A DNA stretch of 57,317 bases from Eubacteriales bacterium (GCA_030524585.1 JAUNGJ010000007.1:1-57317), one strand, 5' to 3'; counted from the stretch's first letter, positions 24,957 through 34,159 are shown. Numbers and translations are program-made. Notes: a model not told the origin generated them from the letters alone.

Positions 24957-26706
24957 ATTTAATCTTCAGCCGGTGGTGAAGCCCCGTGACTGGAAGGGGA
25001 CTCTGGGGCGATTGTGGACACTGACGAAAGGAAGCCGAAAAGGCCTGGGCTGGATCCTTTTTTTGTCCGCATTGGCTTCGGGCTCGGCGATCGGTTCGCC
25101 TCTGGTCATCGGACGTGCGATGAATGCGGTGGATCGCGGCGATGCGGTTACGTCTATTCTTATTTTCCTGCTGTGTATTTATCTGTGCGACTGGCTGGTG
25201 CGCTTTGGGCAGCAGTTTTTGATGGCGGCTGTTGGACAGAAAATGATTCACCAGATCCGCACGGCTTTATTCGGAAAGATGAAAAAACTGCCGCTGGCAT
25301 TTTTTGACCAGCGTCAGCACGGGGAACTGATGAGCCGGCTGACCAATGACGTGGATAATATCAGTACGACGATATCCAATTCTTTGACCCAGCTTTTGAC
25401 CTATATATTTACGATCATCGGCATCTTTTGCATTATGCTGGCCTTAAGCCCTCTGCTCACAGTAGTTACGCTTATAGGCGTAGGGCTGATTTTCCTGCTC
25501 ACGCGTCTGGTTACGACCCATACCCGAAAACTGTTTTCCAGGCAGCAGCAGATTCTCGGAAAGCTGAATGGTCAGATAGAGGAAACGATTTCCGGTGAAA
25601 ATGTAGTCAAAGCGTTCTGCCGCGAAAATCAGATGATAGAGCAATTTGAGAGGAGCAATGAGGAATTGCGCAAAGTGGCCACCCGCGCATTGATCTGGTC
25701 CGGTTATTTAATGCCATTGACCAATGTTATTAATAATCTGAGCTATGTGGGGGTATCTATTGTCAGCGGTATACTGGCGGTCAACGGATATATATCCATC
25801 GGGATGATTTCAAGCTTTCTTCTCTATGTCCGTCAGTTTTCCAGGCCCTTTGTGGATATCGCGAACATTTACAATAGCTTCCAGACTGCCGTCGCAGGTG
25901 CGGAACGGATTCTGGATATTCTGGATGAATCGCCGGAACCGGCGGACGCTCCGGATGCCCTGCCGTTAATATCACCGGCAGGAGAGATCGAATTGCAGAA
26001 TGTGGTGTTTGGCTACAGGCCGGACGCACCGGTTCTAAAGGGAATCTCTTTGAAAATTCCTGCCGGCACAAAAATGGCTATTGTAGGAACTACCGGCGCG
26101 GGGAAGACTACCATTATTAATCTGCTGACTCGGTTTTATGATATAAATGCCGGAAGAATCCTGCTTGACGGTCATGATCTGAGGGAATACCGGATGAAGG
26201 ACTTGAGAAATTCTTTCGGAGTTGTTCTGCAGGATTCGGCGCTGTTTGCAGCTTCCGTCCGGGAAAATATCGGCTATGGAAAGGAAACGGCAGATTTAGA
26301 GGATATCAAGGCTGCCGCCCGTATTGCAGGGGCAGATACTTTTATTGAAAGATTGCCGAAAGGATATGATACGATCCTGACGCAGGGAGGCATGGAACTC
26401 AGCCAGGGAGAACGTCAGCTGTTGACGATCGCGCGGGCGGTGTTGAACGACGCGCCGATTCTGATTTTGGACGAAGCCACCAGTTCGGTAGATACGGTGA
26501 CGGAGCAGCGGATACGGGAAGCGGTATTGAAGATTACCAAAAGGCGGACTTCGTTTATCATTGCCCACCGTCTGTCTACGATTAAAGATTCAGACCTGAT
26601 TATTTTGCTGGAAAACGGACATATTGCCGAGCAGGGAACCCATGAAGAACTGATGAGGCAGAATGGAAAGTACGCGGCTATGTACAGAACTCAGACCGGA
26701 GTCTGA
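24949..26706 (+). CDS. ABC exporter half-transporter, second subunit
   Basis: A 585-residue exporter half with six transmembrane helices to about 330 and an ATPase domain carrying GTTGAGKTTIINLLTRFYD, LSQGERQLLTIARAV and ILILDEATSSVD. The consensus catalytic Glu is present, while the signature has GER in place of GGQ/GQR. It pairs with the degenerate partner, placing one consensus ATPase site at the dimer interface. GGAGGTGATA precedes the ATG at 24949, inside the end of the previous gene. Substrate is unknown. Confidence 0.92.
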   Translation: MAKFNLQPVVKPRDWKGTLGRLWTLTKGSRKGLGWILFLSALASGSAIGSPLVIGRAMNAVDRGDAVTSILIFLLCIYLCDWLVRFGQQFLMAAVGQKMIHQIRTALFGKMKKLPLAFFDQRQHGELMSRLTNDVDNISTTISNSLTQLLTYIFTIIGIFCIMLALSPLLTVVTLIGVGLIFLLTRLVTTHTRKLFSRQQQILGKLNGQIEETISGENVVKAFCRENQMIEQFERSNEELRKVATRALIWSGYLMPLTNVINNLSYVGVSIVSGILAVNGYISIGMISSFLLYVRQFSRPFVDIANIYNSFQTAVAGAERILDILDESPEPADAPDALPLISPAGEIELQNVVFGYRPDAPVLKGISLKIPAGTKMAIVGTTGAGKTTIINLLTRFYDINAGRILLDGHDLREYRMKDLRNSFGVVLQDSALFAASVRENIGYGKETADLEDIKAAARIAGADTFIERLPKGYDTILTQGGMELSQGERQLLTIARAVLNDAPILILDEATSSVDTVTEQRIREAVLKITKRRTSFIIAHRLSTIKDSDLIILLENGHIAEQGTHEELMRQNGKYAAMYRTQTGV

Positions 26707-26777
26707 GCATAATATGGGCAGCCGGCAGATACTTTGGCAATATTGTTATTCTTTTGTCATCATTTCTTTTCAGGACA

Positions 26778-26806
26778 TTGAAAAAAGAGGTAAATTTTAG
26801 TATACT
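26778..26806 (+). promoter_or_regulatory. Promoter of glucose-6-phosphate isomerase
   Basis: TTGAAA (26778-26783), a 17-base spacer and TATACT (26801-26806), about 50 bases upstream of the ATG. It is the best promoter match in the 150-base gap after the exporter. Confidence 0.7.
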
Positions 26807-26856
26807 TATAAAAAACAGATCGTGCCTGATCCGTAATTAAGAAGGAGAGATAGGAA

Positions 26857-28437
26857 ATGGAATGGAAAAATTTTGACCAACTAGAGTCATATGCAAAGCT
26901 GGGCAGTCTTGAGCCGGTAGATGTGAAAGTTGCTATGGCAGGAGAGAACGGTGCAAAACGTGTGGAAGAGTACAAGGTGCCGATGTCTAACGGAATGGTA
27001 TACAGCTACGCGGCAAAACAGGTAGATGACAAGCTGTTGGAGGTGCTGCAGGAGCTTGCAGATGAGGCTTCTCTTACGGAGAAGTATGCGGAATTATATA
27101 ACGGAGCTGTTATTAATACAGGTGAAAAGAGATTGGTTCTTCATCAGCTGACCCGCGGACAGCTTGGCGAAGATGTGATCGCAGACGGAGTGAATAAGAG
27201 GGAGTTCTATGTCGGACAGCAGGCAAGAGCAGCAGAGTTCGCAAATAAAGTACATGCAGGCGAAATCGTGAACGAAGCAGGCGAGAAGTATACAACCGTA
27301 GTACAGATTGGTATTGGCGGAAGTGATCTTGGTCCTCGCGCATTATACTTAAGTCTTGAGAATTGGGCAAAGGTGAACGATACGCTTAAGATGGAGGCAA
27401 AGTTTATTAGTAACGTGGATCCGGATGATGCTTCAGCAGTTCTTGCATCTGTTGATATCGCACATACGATTTTCACACTGGTATCAAAATCAGGAACCAC
27501 ACTGGAGACTTTGACCAATGAATCTTTTGTAAAGAATGCAATCAGAGAAGCTGGCCTGGATCCGTCTAAGCATATGGTTGCGGTTACAAGCGAGACATCA
27601 CCGCTTGCAGGAAATCCTGACTATATGGATTCATTCTATATGGACGATTATATCGGCGGAAGATATTCTTCCTCATCAGCAGTTGGAGGAGTAGTTCTTT
27701 CTCTTGCTTTTGGACCGGAGGTATATGCCCGTATCCTGAACGGCGGTGCAGCAGAAGATATTTTGGCGAAGAATACAGATATCCGGAAGAACCCGGCAAT
27801 GTTAGATGCCCTGATTGGTGTGTATGAGCGCAATTTCCTTGGATATGAGGCAACAGCAGTGCTTCCATATTCTCAGGCATTAAGCCGCTTCCCAGCACAT
27901 TTACAGCAGCTTGATATGGAGTCAAACGGCAAGAGTGTGAATCGTTTCGGAGAGCCGGTCAATTATCAGACAGGACCGATTATTTTCGGAGAGCCTGGAA
28001 CCAATGGACAGCATTCCTTCTATCAGCTGTTACATCAGGGAACCACAATTGTACCATTACAGTTTGTTGGATTTAAGAACAATCAGATGGGAAATGATGT
28101 TGTGATTCAGGATACCACCAGCCAGCAGAAGCTCTGCGCGAATGTGGCTGCACAGATTATGGCATTTGCATGTGGTAAGGATGATGAGAATCCGAATAAG
28201 TATTTCGCAGGCAGCAGGCCGTCAAGTATCATCGTAGGAGAACAGCTGGTACCGGAATCACTGGGTGCGCTTCTTGCACATTTTGAGAACAAGGTTATGT
28301 TCCAGGGATTTGTATGGAATGTAAACAGCTTCGACCAGGAGGGTGTACAGCTGGGTAAGCTTCTTGCTAAGAAGGTCCTTGCAAAGGATACCGATGGCGC
28401 CCTTACCGTATACAGTGAGCTGCTGGGAATTTTTTAA
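26857..28437 (+). CDS. pgi: Glucose-6-phosphate isomerase
   Basis: A 526-residue PGI. IGIGGSDLGPRALYLSLE near 150 and TLVSKSGTTLETLTNE near 208 form the phosphate-binding sites, IGGRYSSSSAVGGVVLS near 267 the sugar isomerase loop, and GTNGQHSFYQLLHQGT near 380 contains the conserved His. It interconverts glucose-6-phosphate and fructose-6-phosphate in the cytoplasm. AAGGAGAGA precedes the ATG. It stands alone with its own promoter and terminator, as expected for a core glycolytic gene. Confidence 0.97.
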   Translation: MEWKNFDQLESYAKLGSLEPVDVKVAMAGENGAKRVEEYKVPMSNGMVYSYAAKQVDDKLLEVLQELADEASLTEKYAELYNGAVINTGEKRLVLHQLTRGQLGEDVIADGVNKREFYVGQQARAAEFANKVHAGEIVNEAGEKYTTVVQIGIGGSDLGPRALYLSLENWAKVNDTLKMEAKFISNVDPDDASAVLASVDIAHTIFTLVSKSGTTLETLTNESFVKNAIREAGLDPSKHMVAVTSETSPLAGNPDYMDSFYMDDYIGGRYSSSSAVGGVVLSLAFGPEVYARILNGGAAEDILAKNTDIRKNPAMLDALIGVYERNFLGYEATAVLPYSQALSRFPAHLQQLDMESNGKSVNRFGEPVNYQTGPIIFGEPGTNGQHSFYQLLHQGTTIVPLQFVGFKNNQMGNDVVIQDTTSQQKLCANVAAQIMAFACGKDDENPNKYFAGSRPSSIIVGEQLVPESLGALLAHFENKVMFQGFVWNVNSFDQEGVQLGKLLAKKVLAKDTDGALTVYSELLGIF

Positions 28438-28470
28438 AGATAGATAATTATATAAAGGTCAAACAATAAA

Positions 28471-28509
28471 AAGAGCTTACAAAATCCGGATGGAGAGTAG
28501 TAAGCTCTT
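28471..28509. terminator. Terminator after pgi
   Basis: AAGAGCTTAC pairs perfectly with GTAAGCTCTT over a 19-base loop, flanked by A-rich sequence on the left and CTTGG on the right. It ends pgi and may also serve read-through from the minus-strand tetR gene. Confidence 0.65.
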
Positions 28510-28627
28510 CTTGGTTATTTGTACAAAAAAGTACAATGGTTATCTTGCTTTTATACGAAACCATCTAAAGGTAAAAGCAGGGTCAGCCTCTTACAATCGG
28601 TTATATTTCTGCTCATAGCCGATTTGG

Positions 28628-29245
28628 CTAATATTTTGAGAGTTCTTCATCTATTTCTTCTAGTGTAAATCGATATTCGGGAGCTACATCATAAAGTGTT
28701 TCAAGTGATGATAATTTTGCCTGTCTCAAATCAAATTCTCCGTTTTGAAAACACCAGGATGTGCAATATCCCAAGATTTGTAGCCAGCCAACCTCTACAA
28801 GTGTTTCTGCGTCGGACTGATTTCTTATTTCTCCTGCTGCTTGTGCTTTTTGCACCAATGGAAGTGAAATGTTAAGAAGATCATTGGTTAATGGCTGAAA
28901 GGTCTGGCAATTGCGAGACAGATTTGCCTTAATAACCAGAGACAGAAAGTCAGACCCTTTGTCTGTAATAGTTTTTAAGGTATGGTCAGTCAACAGCCAT
29001 ATTTGTTTCCAGTAACTATCCATAGAAAAAACAAGACGTAATATATCATAAGAGGCTACTTCTGGAGGTGTCAGATACTGATCCAGAAGCGATTCTTTAG
29101 AGGTGAAATAATAGTAAAAAGTCGTTTTGGTAATATTTGCTTTGTCGCAAATATCTTGAATAGAAACACTATCGAATCCTTGAGTGCTGAACAACTCATC
29201 AGCAATATCGAGAATACGTTTTTGGGTAGTATTTGTTTTGCCCAT
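28628..29245 (-). CDS. TetR family regulator of the SDR/reductase pair
   Basis: A 205-residue TetR regulator. The N-terminal helix-turn-helix reads TQKRILDIADELFSTQGFDSVSIQDICDKANITKTTFYYYFTSKESLLDQYL (about 6-57). The variable C-terminal domain would bind a small hydrophobic ligand. The start at 29245 has GGAAGGAGAG upstream; an in-frame ATG 18 bases earlier overlaps that site. It is divergent from the SDR/OYE operon, and a repeated 18-bp palindrome lies between, so it most likely represses both itself and the operon. Confidence 0.92.
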   Translation of the reverse strand: MGKTNTTQKRILDIADELFSTQGFDSVSIQDICDKANITKTTFYYYFTSKESLLDQYLTPPEVASYDILRLVFSMDSYWKQIWLLTDHTLKTITDKGSDFLSLVIKANLSRNCQTFQPLTNDLLNISLPLVQKAQAAGEIRNQSDAETLVEVGWLQILGYCTSWCFQNGEFDLRQAKLSSLETLYDVAPEYRFTLEEIDEELSKY

Positions 29246-29324
29246 ATAACTCTCCTTCCGCACTATAATCTTATATTAAATAGTATATCCTATTTTTGAC
29301 AAACTTGCAATTGATAGAACTTTT

Positions 29325-29364
29325 ATAATATAATTATATTACTAAGGTAATATAATTATATTAC
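29325..29364. promoter_or_regulatory. Tandem palindromic TetR operators
   Basis: GTAATATAATTATATTAC (29347-29364) is an 18-bp perfect palindrome. A second copy, ATAATATAATTATATTAC (29325-29342), differs by one base and lies exactly 22 bp away, about two helical turns. The pair abuts the -35 box of the rightward promoter and lies just upstream of the leftward tetR promoter, so one regulator could cover both. Such spacing favours cooperative binding of two dimers. Confidence 0.75.
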
Positions 29365-29366
29365 TA

Positions 29367-29395
29367 TTGACAAAAATAAAGCTTATATATATAAT
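29367..29395 (+). promoter_or_regulatory. Consensus promoter of the SDR/OYE operon
   Basis: TTGACA (29367-29372), a 17-base spacer and TATAAT (29390-29395) form a perfect sigma-A promoter. It adjoins the tandem palindromes, consistent with tight repression of an intrinsically strong promoter. A leftward promoter (TTGCAA, 17 bases, TATACT) for tetR can be read on the other strand near 29283-29312. Confidence 0.8.
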
Positions 29396-29473
29396 AAAAA
29401 TCAATCGATGAAATATCTGAAAGCTTTTGGAAAAGTAACAAATAATATGAATTGCCTGAAAAAGGAGGAAAAT

Positions 29474-30241
29474 ATGGGAAGATTAGATGGAAAGGTTGCG
29501 GTTATTACAGGAGCTTCTTCAGGCATGGGATTTGAAGAGGCAAAGGCGATTGCGCTAGAAGGCGCAAAGATTACAATGGTGGCACGAACAGAAGCAAATA
29601 TACTGGCAAAGGCAGAAGAAATAAGAGCGCTAGGATGTGAAGTTCTTGCTTTCTCGGCGGATGTTTCAAGGGAAGAGGATTGGAAGCGAATTGTAACAGA
29701 AACACTGAATGCGTACGGGAAGGTAGATATTCTGGTGAATAATGCAGGTTTTGGTGGGAAAGTGCCAGAATCATATATTGCTGAAGGATATGACAGGAGC
29801 GAGTGGGATCGTGTTCTGGCAACAAATTTATTTGGCGAAGTTAATGGAATGCAGTATCTGATTCCCGTTATGATTAAAAATGGAGGGGGAGCCATTGTAA
29901 ACTGTGGATCAGAGACAGCAATTCGGGCCATGGGAGCGAATGCATATACCGCAGCAAAAGGAGCCGTACATGCATTAACAAGAGCGGTTGCTGGGCAATA
30001 TGGAAAGCAGGGGATTCGATGCAATGTTATTATACCCGGAATCATAGATACAGGCTTGATTCCATTTATTAAAGATGACACGAATCCACGTACCATTGCA
30101 TGGAAGGCAAAACTTGCAACCAATAACTTCGGAACACCAGAAGAAGTCGCAAAAACAGTAGTATTTTTGGTGTCGGATGAAGCATCTCATATTACAGGAG
30201 CAGAAATTGTAATTGATGGTGGATACCAGTTGGGGTTATAA
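29474..30241 (+). CDS. Short-chain dehydrogenase/reductase (BaiA/HSDH-like)
   Basis: A 255-residue classical SDR. VAVITGASSGMGFEEAKAIALEGA binds the nucleotide, DILVNNAGFGG is the stabilising motif, and the catalytic triad is Ser in NCGSETAIRA, Tyr and Lys in AYTAAKGAVHAL. The C-terminus HITGAEIVIDGGYQ is typical. AAAGGAGGA precedes the ATG at 29474; the longer ORF start has no site. It precedes a BaiCD-like enoate reductase by 21 bases. SDR plus BaiCD-like reductase is the arrangement used for hydroxysteroid and enone metabolism, so a steroid, bile acid or other cyclic ketone substrate is plausible but unproven. Confidence 0.9.
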   Translation: MGRLDGKVAVITGASSGMGFEEAKAIALEGAKITMVARTEANILAKAEEIRALGCEVLAFSADVSREEDWKRIVTETLNAYGKVDILVNNAGFGGKVPESYIAEGYDRSEWDRVLATNLFGEVNGMQYLIPVMIKNGGGAIVNCGSETAIRAMGANAYTAAKGAVHALTRAVAGQYGKQGIRCNVIIPGIIDTGLIPFIKDDTNPRTIAWKAKLATNNFGTPEEVAKTVVFLVSDEASHITGAEIVIDGGYQLGL

Positions 30242-30262
30242 GGAAAGGAAGGAACGTATATA

Positions 30263-32194
30263 ATGAGTAAATATGAACCGTTATTTCAACCATTAATGAT
30301 AGGGAGAATGGAAATAAAGAACCGAATAATATTTTCGCCTATGACAACTTTTCTGACCGATGTGGATGATACACTTTCGCAAGCGTCGATTGCTTATTTT
30401 GAGGCGCGGGCCAAAGGAGGAGCGGGGATGCTGATTACAGAAGCCTGTTTTATTGATCCGAATGAAAATGCCAATTCCATGGGATTAAATTTTCAATCCA
30501 AACGTGGAACGGTACAATTTGCCCGGTTAGCAGACGTTGCCCATCGGTATGGGGCAAAATTGTGTATTCAGGTCAGTGCAGGGAGTGGACGCACAGCGTC
30601 GCCTGAGCAGGGTCAGATTCCTTACAGTGCTTCTGCAGTGCCGGCTTTATCTAGTCCGAAAATAATTTGCCGTGAATTGACAAAGGAAGAGATCGGACAA
30701 ATTATCCAAAAAATTACCGAATCTGCTATGAAAGCTGTAATTGCTGGCGCAGATGCGATTGAAATTCATGCACATAATGGATATCTTCTGGATCAGTTTA
30801 TTTCTCCTCAGTGGAATATTCGTACAGATGAGTATGGTGGAGAGCTGGAAAATCGCATGAGAATGCCGAAAGAACTGATTTCTTCTATACGTGCTACAGT
30901 GGGACCGTCAATTCCTATTATTTTCCGTATCTCTGTAGATCACAAGTATCCGGGCGGACGTACACTAGAAGACACAGAAGAGATTTTGAAAGCTTTGGAG
31001 CCGGTTGTAGATGCTTTTGATGTTGATTTTGGAGCATATGAAAGCATTGATTATATGTTTCCTTCTTATTACATGGGAAGTGCCTGTAGCGTAGACTTGG
31101 CTAAAGCTGTGCGTAAGATGGGAATACAAAAGCCCATTATGAATGCAGGTAATCATACGCCGGATAGCGCTTTGGAGTTTGTCCGCAATGGAACGCTGGA
31201 TGCGGTAATGTTTGGAAGAAGTATGCTGGCGGATCCAGATTTACCGAATAAGTTAAGAGAGGACAGAGACAAGGAAGTGAAACCATGTATCCGCTGCAAT
31301 GAATTTTGCTTAAAAGGAGTTCTCACCCGAACTGGAATCCGGTGCGCAGTGAATGCAGAAGCTGGAGAAGAAATATATCAGAAGTTGGAGCCAGCGACTA
31401 ATAAGAAAAAGGTGTTGGTTATTGGAGGAGGACCAGGAGGCTGCGAAGCGGCAATAACGGCGGCTATGAGAGGTCATGAAGTTGTTCTTTGTGAGGCAAA
31501 TGAAGCGTTGGGGGGAATGCTTCAGGTTGCGGCAACGCCGGATTTTAAAATGCAGTTAAAGAATTTAATAACATGGGATGAAGTCATGTTGAAAAAGTAT
31601 GGAGTGGATGTCCGGTTAGGGGAACGAGTGGATGAAAATAGTGAAATCTTGAGCAAAGTGGATGAAATAATAGTAGCAACCGGTGCGAAAGAGCTTGTTC
31701 CGCCAATTCCTGGAATTGATTCTCCGGGTGTGATTCGAATTGCGGATGCCCATCGAAATCAGGATAAGTTGAAAGGAGAGAATATTGTAATTGCAGGCGG
31801 AGGTTTGTCGGGGTGCGATTTTGCTATAGAGCTGGTCGATAAAGGCAAAAAGGTAACGATAATAGAGATGAGAGAAAAAGTTGCAGCAGATGTATTCCCG
31901 ATTAATGCCATAACTCTCTTTAGAACACTGGGACAAAAGCAGGTGACGATGATGACGGGTGCAAAAATCACCTCAATGGAGAGCGGAAAAGTGATTGTTC
32001 AGACTACAGAAGGAGAAAAATGTGTAGAAGCGGATACAATTGTTTTGGCGCTGGGTATGAGGGCAGATAAAGATCTGGCAGAAAAGCTTCGGATAAAATT
32101 TGGCACGCGTGTTCGTAAAATTGGAGATTGTGAAAAACCTGGAAAAGTTGGAAATGCAGTAAGAGAAGGATACTATGCAGGAGCAACCGTATAA
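30263..32194 (+). CDS. FMN/FAD/Fe-S enoate reductase (BaiCD / 2,4-dienoyl-CoA reductase family)
   Basis: A 643-residue fusion enzyme. The N-terminal FMN barrel starts EPLFQPLMIGRMEIKNRIIFSPMTTF and has the hallmark EIHAHNGYLLDQFISPQWN with RTDEYGGELENRMR near 170-200. The 4Fe-4S motif is CIRCNEFC plus a later Cys in IRCAVNAEAG near 340. The FAD/NAD domain begins KVLVIGGGPGGCEAAITAAMRGHEV near 375 and has a second GGGLSGCDFAIEL. Electrons pass from NAD(P)H through FAD and the cluster to FMN and on to an activated C=C bond. Length and layout match BaiCD/BaiH. It is controlled with the SDR by the divergent TetR. The exact substrate is unknown. Confidence 0.92.
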   Translation: MSKYEPLFQPLMIGRMEIKNRIIFSPMTTFLTDVDDTLSQASIAYFEARAKGGAGMLITEACFIDPNENANSMGLNFQSKRGTVQFARLADVAHRYGAKLCIQVSAGSGRTASPEQGQIPYSASAVPALSSPKIICRELTKEEIGQIIQKITESAMKAVIAGADAIEIHAHNGYLLDQFISPQWNIRTDEYGGELENRMRMPKELISSIRATVGPSIPIIFRISVDHKYPGGRTLEDTEEILKALEPVVDAFDVDFGAYESIDYMFPSYYMGSACSVDLAKAVRKMGIQKPIMNAGNHTPDSALEFVRNGTLDAVMFGRSMLADPDLPNKLREDRDKEVKPCIRCNEFCLKGVLTRTGIRCAVNAEAGEEIYQKLEPATNKKKVLVIGGGPGGCEAAITAAMRGHEVVLCEANEALGGMLQVAATPDFKMQLKNLITWDEVMLKKYGVDVRLGERVDENSEILSKVDEIIVATGAKELVPPIPGIDSPGVIRIADAHRNQDKLKGENIVIAGGGLSGCDFAIELVDKGKKVTIIEMREKVAADVFPINAITLFRTLGQKQVTMMTGAKITSMESGKVIVQTTEGEKCVEADTIVLALGMRADKDLAEKLRIKFGTRVRKIGDCEKPGKVGNAVREGYYAGATV

Positions 32195-32293
32195 GAAGAA
32201 AATCGGGTAAATATAGTTATTCGAAGTAAACTGGAGCCGCAATCTGCGTATATAAGGGAAATAGTAAGCATAACAACAATATAAAGTTGAAAT

Positions 32294-32350
32294 AAGAACA
32301 CCCCTAGAGAGTCATATGCTGAAAAGCACGGACTTTTGCAGGGTGTTCTT
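32294..32350. terminator. Bidirectional terminator between convergent genes
   Basis: AAGAACACCC pairs with GGGTGTTCTT, with an inner CTGAAAAGCACG-containing loop and a following ATTTTAT. It separates the reductase operon from the oppositely oriented glycogen synthase gene. Confidence 0.65.
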
Positions 32351-32407
32351 ATTTTATAAAAAGGATTAAAGCCGATATTGCTCAATGTCTCATAGTAGAT
32401 GTGTATC

Positions 32408-33979
32408 TCACCAGGTCAATTCTAAATATAAATCTTTATATTGCTTCGCAGAATTATCCCAGGAGAAATTCTTATCCATATCTCTCTGAACGATTTCATC
32501 CCAGCACCAGCGGTTTGTGAAATACAGGGTCTTGGCCCGGTTGATGGCGTCCAGGAGCAGACCGGCGTCGTAATTATCAAAGGTAAATCCATTTCCTGTA
32601 TTAGAAAACATATTATATGGTTCTACAGTGTCTTTTAATCCACCTGTCTCGCGCACGATCGGTACGGTACCGTAATGCATGGCGATCAGCTGGGTTAATC
32701 CACAGGGCTCGAACTGCGAAGGTACTAATAAGGCGTCTGCACCGGCGTAGATTTTGTGAGCTCTAGTTTCATCATACATAATATTAGAGCAAATATTTCC
32801 TTTATAGGCATTTTCATAGTACCGGAAGGAATCCTCATAAACGGCATCGCCAGTACCCAGTACGACGATCTGGGTGTGCTCGTCCATGATCTCAGGGATG
32901 ATGGCATTTACCAGATCCAGCCCCTTTTGGTCGGTTAGTCTGGAAATCAGGCCAATGACGAATTTGTGGTCATCCTGAACCAGACCCAGCTCTTCCTGCA
33001 GATTCCGCTTATTTTCCTTTTTCTTATCTAATACATTGGTAATATCATAATTTGCATATAACCTGCTGTCTGTATATGTATTCCAGATATCGTAATCGAT
33101 ACCATTTACAATACCGCGCAGCTTGTTGGAATGATATCTCAAATGGGCATCCAGCTTTTCACCGTAATATGGGGTCTGGATTTCCCCGGCATAAGTATTG
33201 CTGACGGTGGTAATGACATTGGAATAGGTTAAACCGCCCTTTAACATATTTGCATCTTCATAGCCTTCTTTTAATGCATCTTTATTAAATACATAATCCG
33301 GCAGTCCTGACCAATATTGAATTGTAGGAATATTGTAAATTCCCTGGAACCGTAAATTGTGGATGGTCAGAATCGTCTTTGCGGAAGACAGCCTGGTGCC
33401 TTCGAAGAGGGTTCTCAAATATACAGGAACCAGAGCCGCCTGCCAGTCGTGACAGTGAATGATGTCCGGAATCCAATCCATATAGTTCAGTGCTGCCAAT
33501 GCGGCCTTCGCAAAGTAGCAGAACTTTGGAATATCGTCAATGAGGTTAATGTAAGGCTTTTCGCCGCCAAAGAACTCTTCATTATCGATGAAATCATATA
33601 CGACTCCGTCCCAGACATATTCCATAATACCTACATAGTAAGATCTGCCGTCAGCGCACAGATTCATGTCAAAGGCTCCCTTATAAATCATCTTTTCCTG
33701 ATACTTCCATGGAATACATTTATAGCGGGGAAGGATAACCTTTACGTCACAGTTCTGTTTTACCAGCGCCTTTGGAAGCGCATACATAACGTCTCCCAGA
33801 CCGCCGGTCTTTACAAAGGGGTAGCACTCGGAACCAATAAATGCAATGCTTCTTCGGGGAGTTGTATATACCTCGGTGCTTTCTTCTACTATAGTTGCTT
33901 CTGTCGGAACTTTCGGTGTATTCTTTTTTGCAGGAGCTTTTTTCCTGCCTGTAGTTTTTTTTGTTTTTTTCTGGGTCAT
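32408..33979 (-). CDS. glgA: Glycogen synthase (ADP-glucose type) with basic N-terminal extension
   Basis: A 523-residue GT5 glycogen synthase. The catalytic start is RRSIAFIGSECYPFVKTGGLGDVMYALPKAL, with KTGGLGD binding ADP-glucose. HCHDWQAALVPVYL near 175 and SQFEPCGLTQLIAMHYGTVPIVRETGGLKDTV near 425 are the second signature set. Unlike usual GlgA, about 40 residues precede the fold, rich in Lys, Thr, Ala and Pro (KKTKKTTGRKKAPAKKN), probably disordered. It extends alpha-1,4-glucan from ADP-glucose. A site for translation lies upstream (GGAGGTAT). Other glg genes are not adjacent. Confidence 0.95.
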   Translation of the reverse strand: MTQKKTKKTTGRKKAPAKKNTPKVPTEATIVEESTEVYTTPRRSIAFIGSECYPFVKTGGLGDVMYALPKALVKQNCDVKVILPRYKCIPWKYQEKMIYKGAFDMNLCADGRSYYVGIMEYVWDGVVYDFIDNEEFFGGEKPYINLIDDIPKFCYFAKAALAALNYMDWIPDIIHCHDWQAALVPVYLRTLFEGTRLSSAKTILTIHNLRFQGIYNIPTIQYWSGLPDYVFNKDALKEGYEDANMLKGGLTYSNVITTVSNTYAGEIQTPYYGEKLDAHLRYHSNKLRGIVNGIDYDIWNTYTDSRLYANYDITNVLDKKKENKRNLQEELGLVQDDHKFVIGLISRLTDQKGLDLVNAIIPEIMDEHTQIVVLGTGDAVYEDSFRYYENAYKGNICSNIMYDETRAHKIYAGADALLVPSQFEPCGLTQLIAMHYGTVPIVRETGGLKDTVEPYNMFSNTGNGFTFDNYDAGLLLDAINRAKTLYFTNRWCWDEIVQRDMDKNFSWDNSAKQYKDLYLELTW

Positions 33980-34130
33980 ATTATACCTCCAAGATTAATC
34001 CTGATTATCCGTTATCATATAAAAGAAATGATAATTGACACGGACATCTGTTTTTAAAACATGTTTTGCTTGTTTCAAAAAGTAATTATAGCAGAAATGT
34101 CATGTATAGGCAAATATCGTGATTCATAGT

Positions 34131-34159
34131 GTGCAATCACAGGAAAATCATGGTACACT
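34131..34159 (+). promoter_or_regulatory. Probable promoter of the pyruvate kinase-like gene
   Basis: GTGCAA (34131-34136), 17 bases and TACACT (34154-34159). The -35 is weak. Transcription would begin about 10 bases before the chosen start codon, giving a very short leader. Confidence 0.4.

Noticed and set aside
29474-32194. A bona fide bile-acid 7-alpha-dehydroxylation (bai) operon
   Set aside because: Only SDR and BaiCD-like classes are present; baiB, baiE, baiF, baiG and baiI equivalents are absent here.
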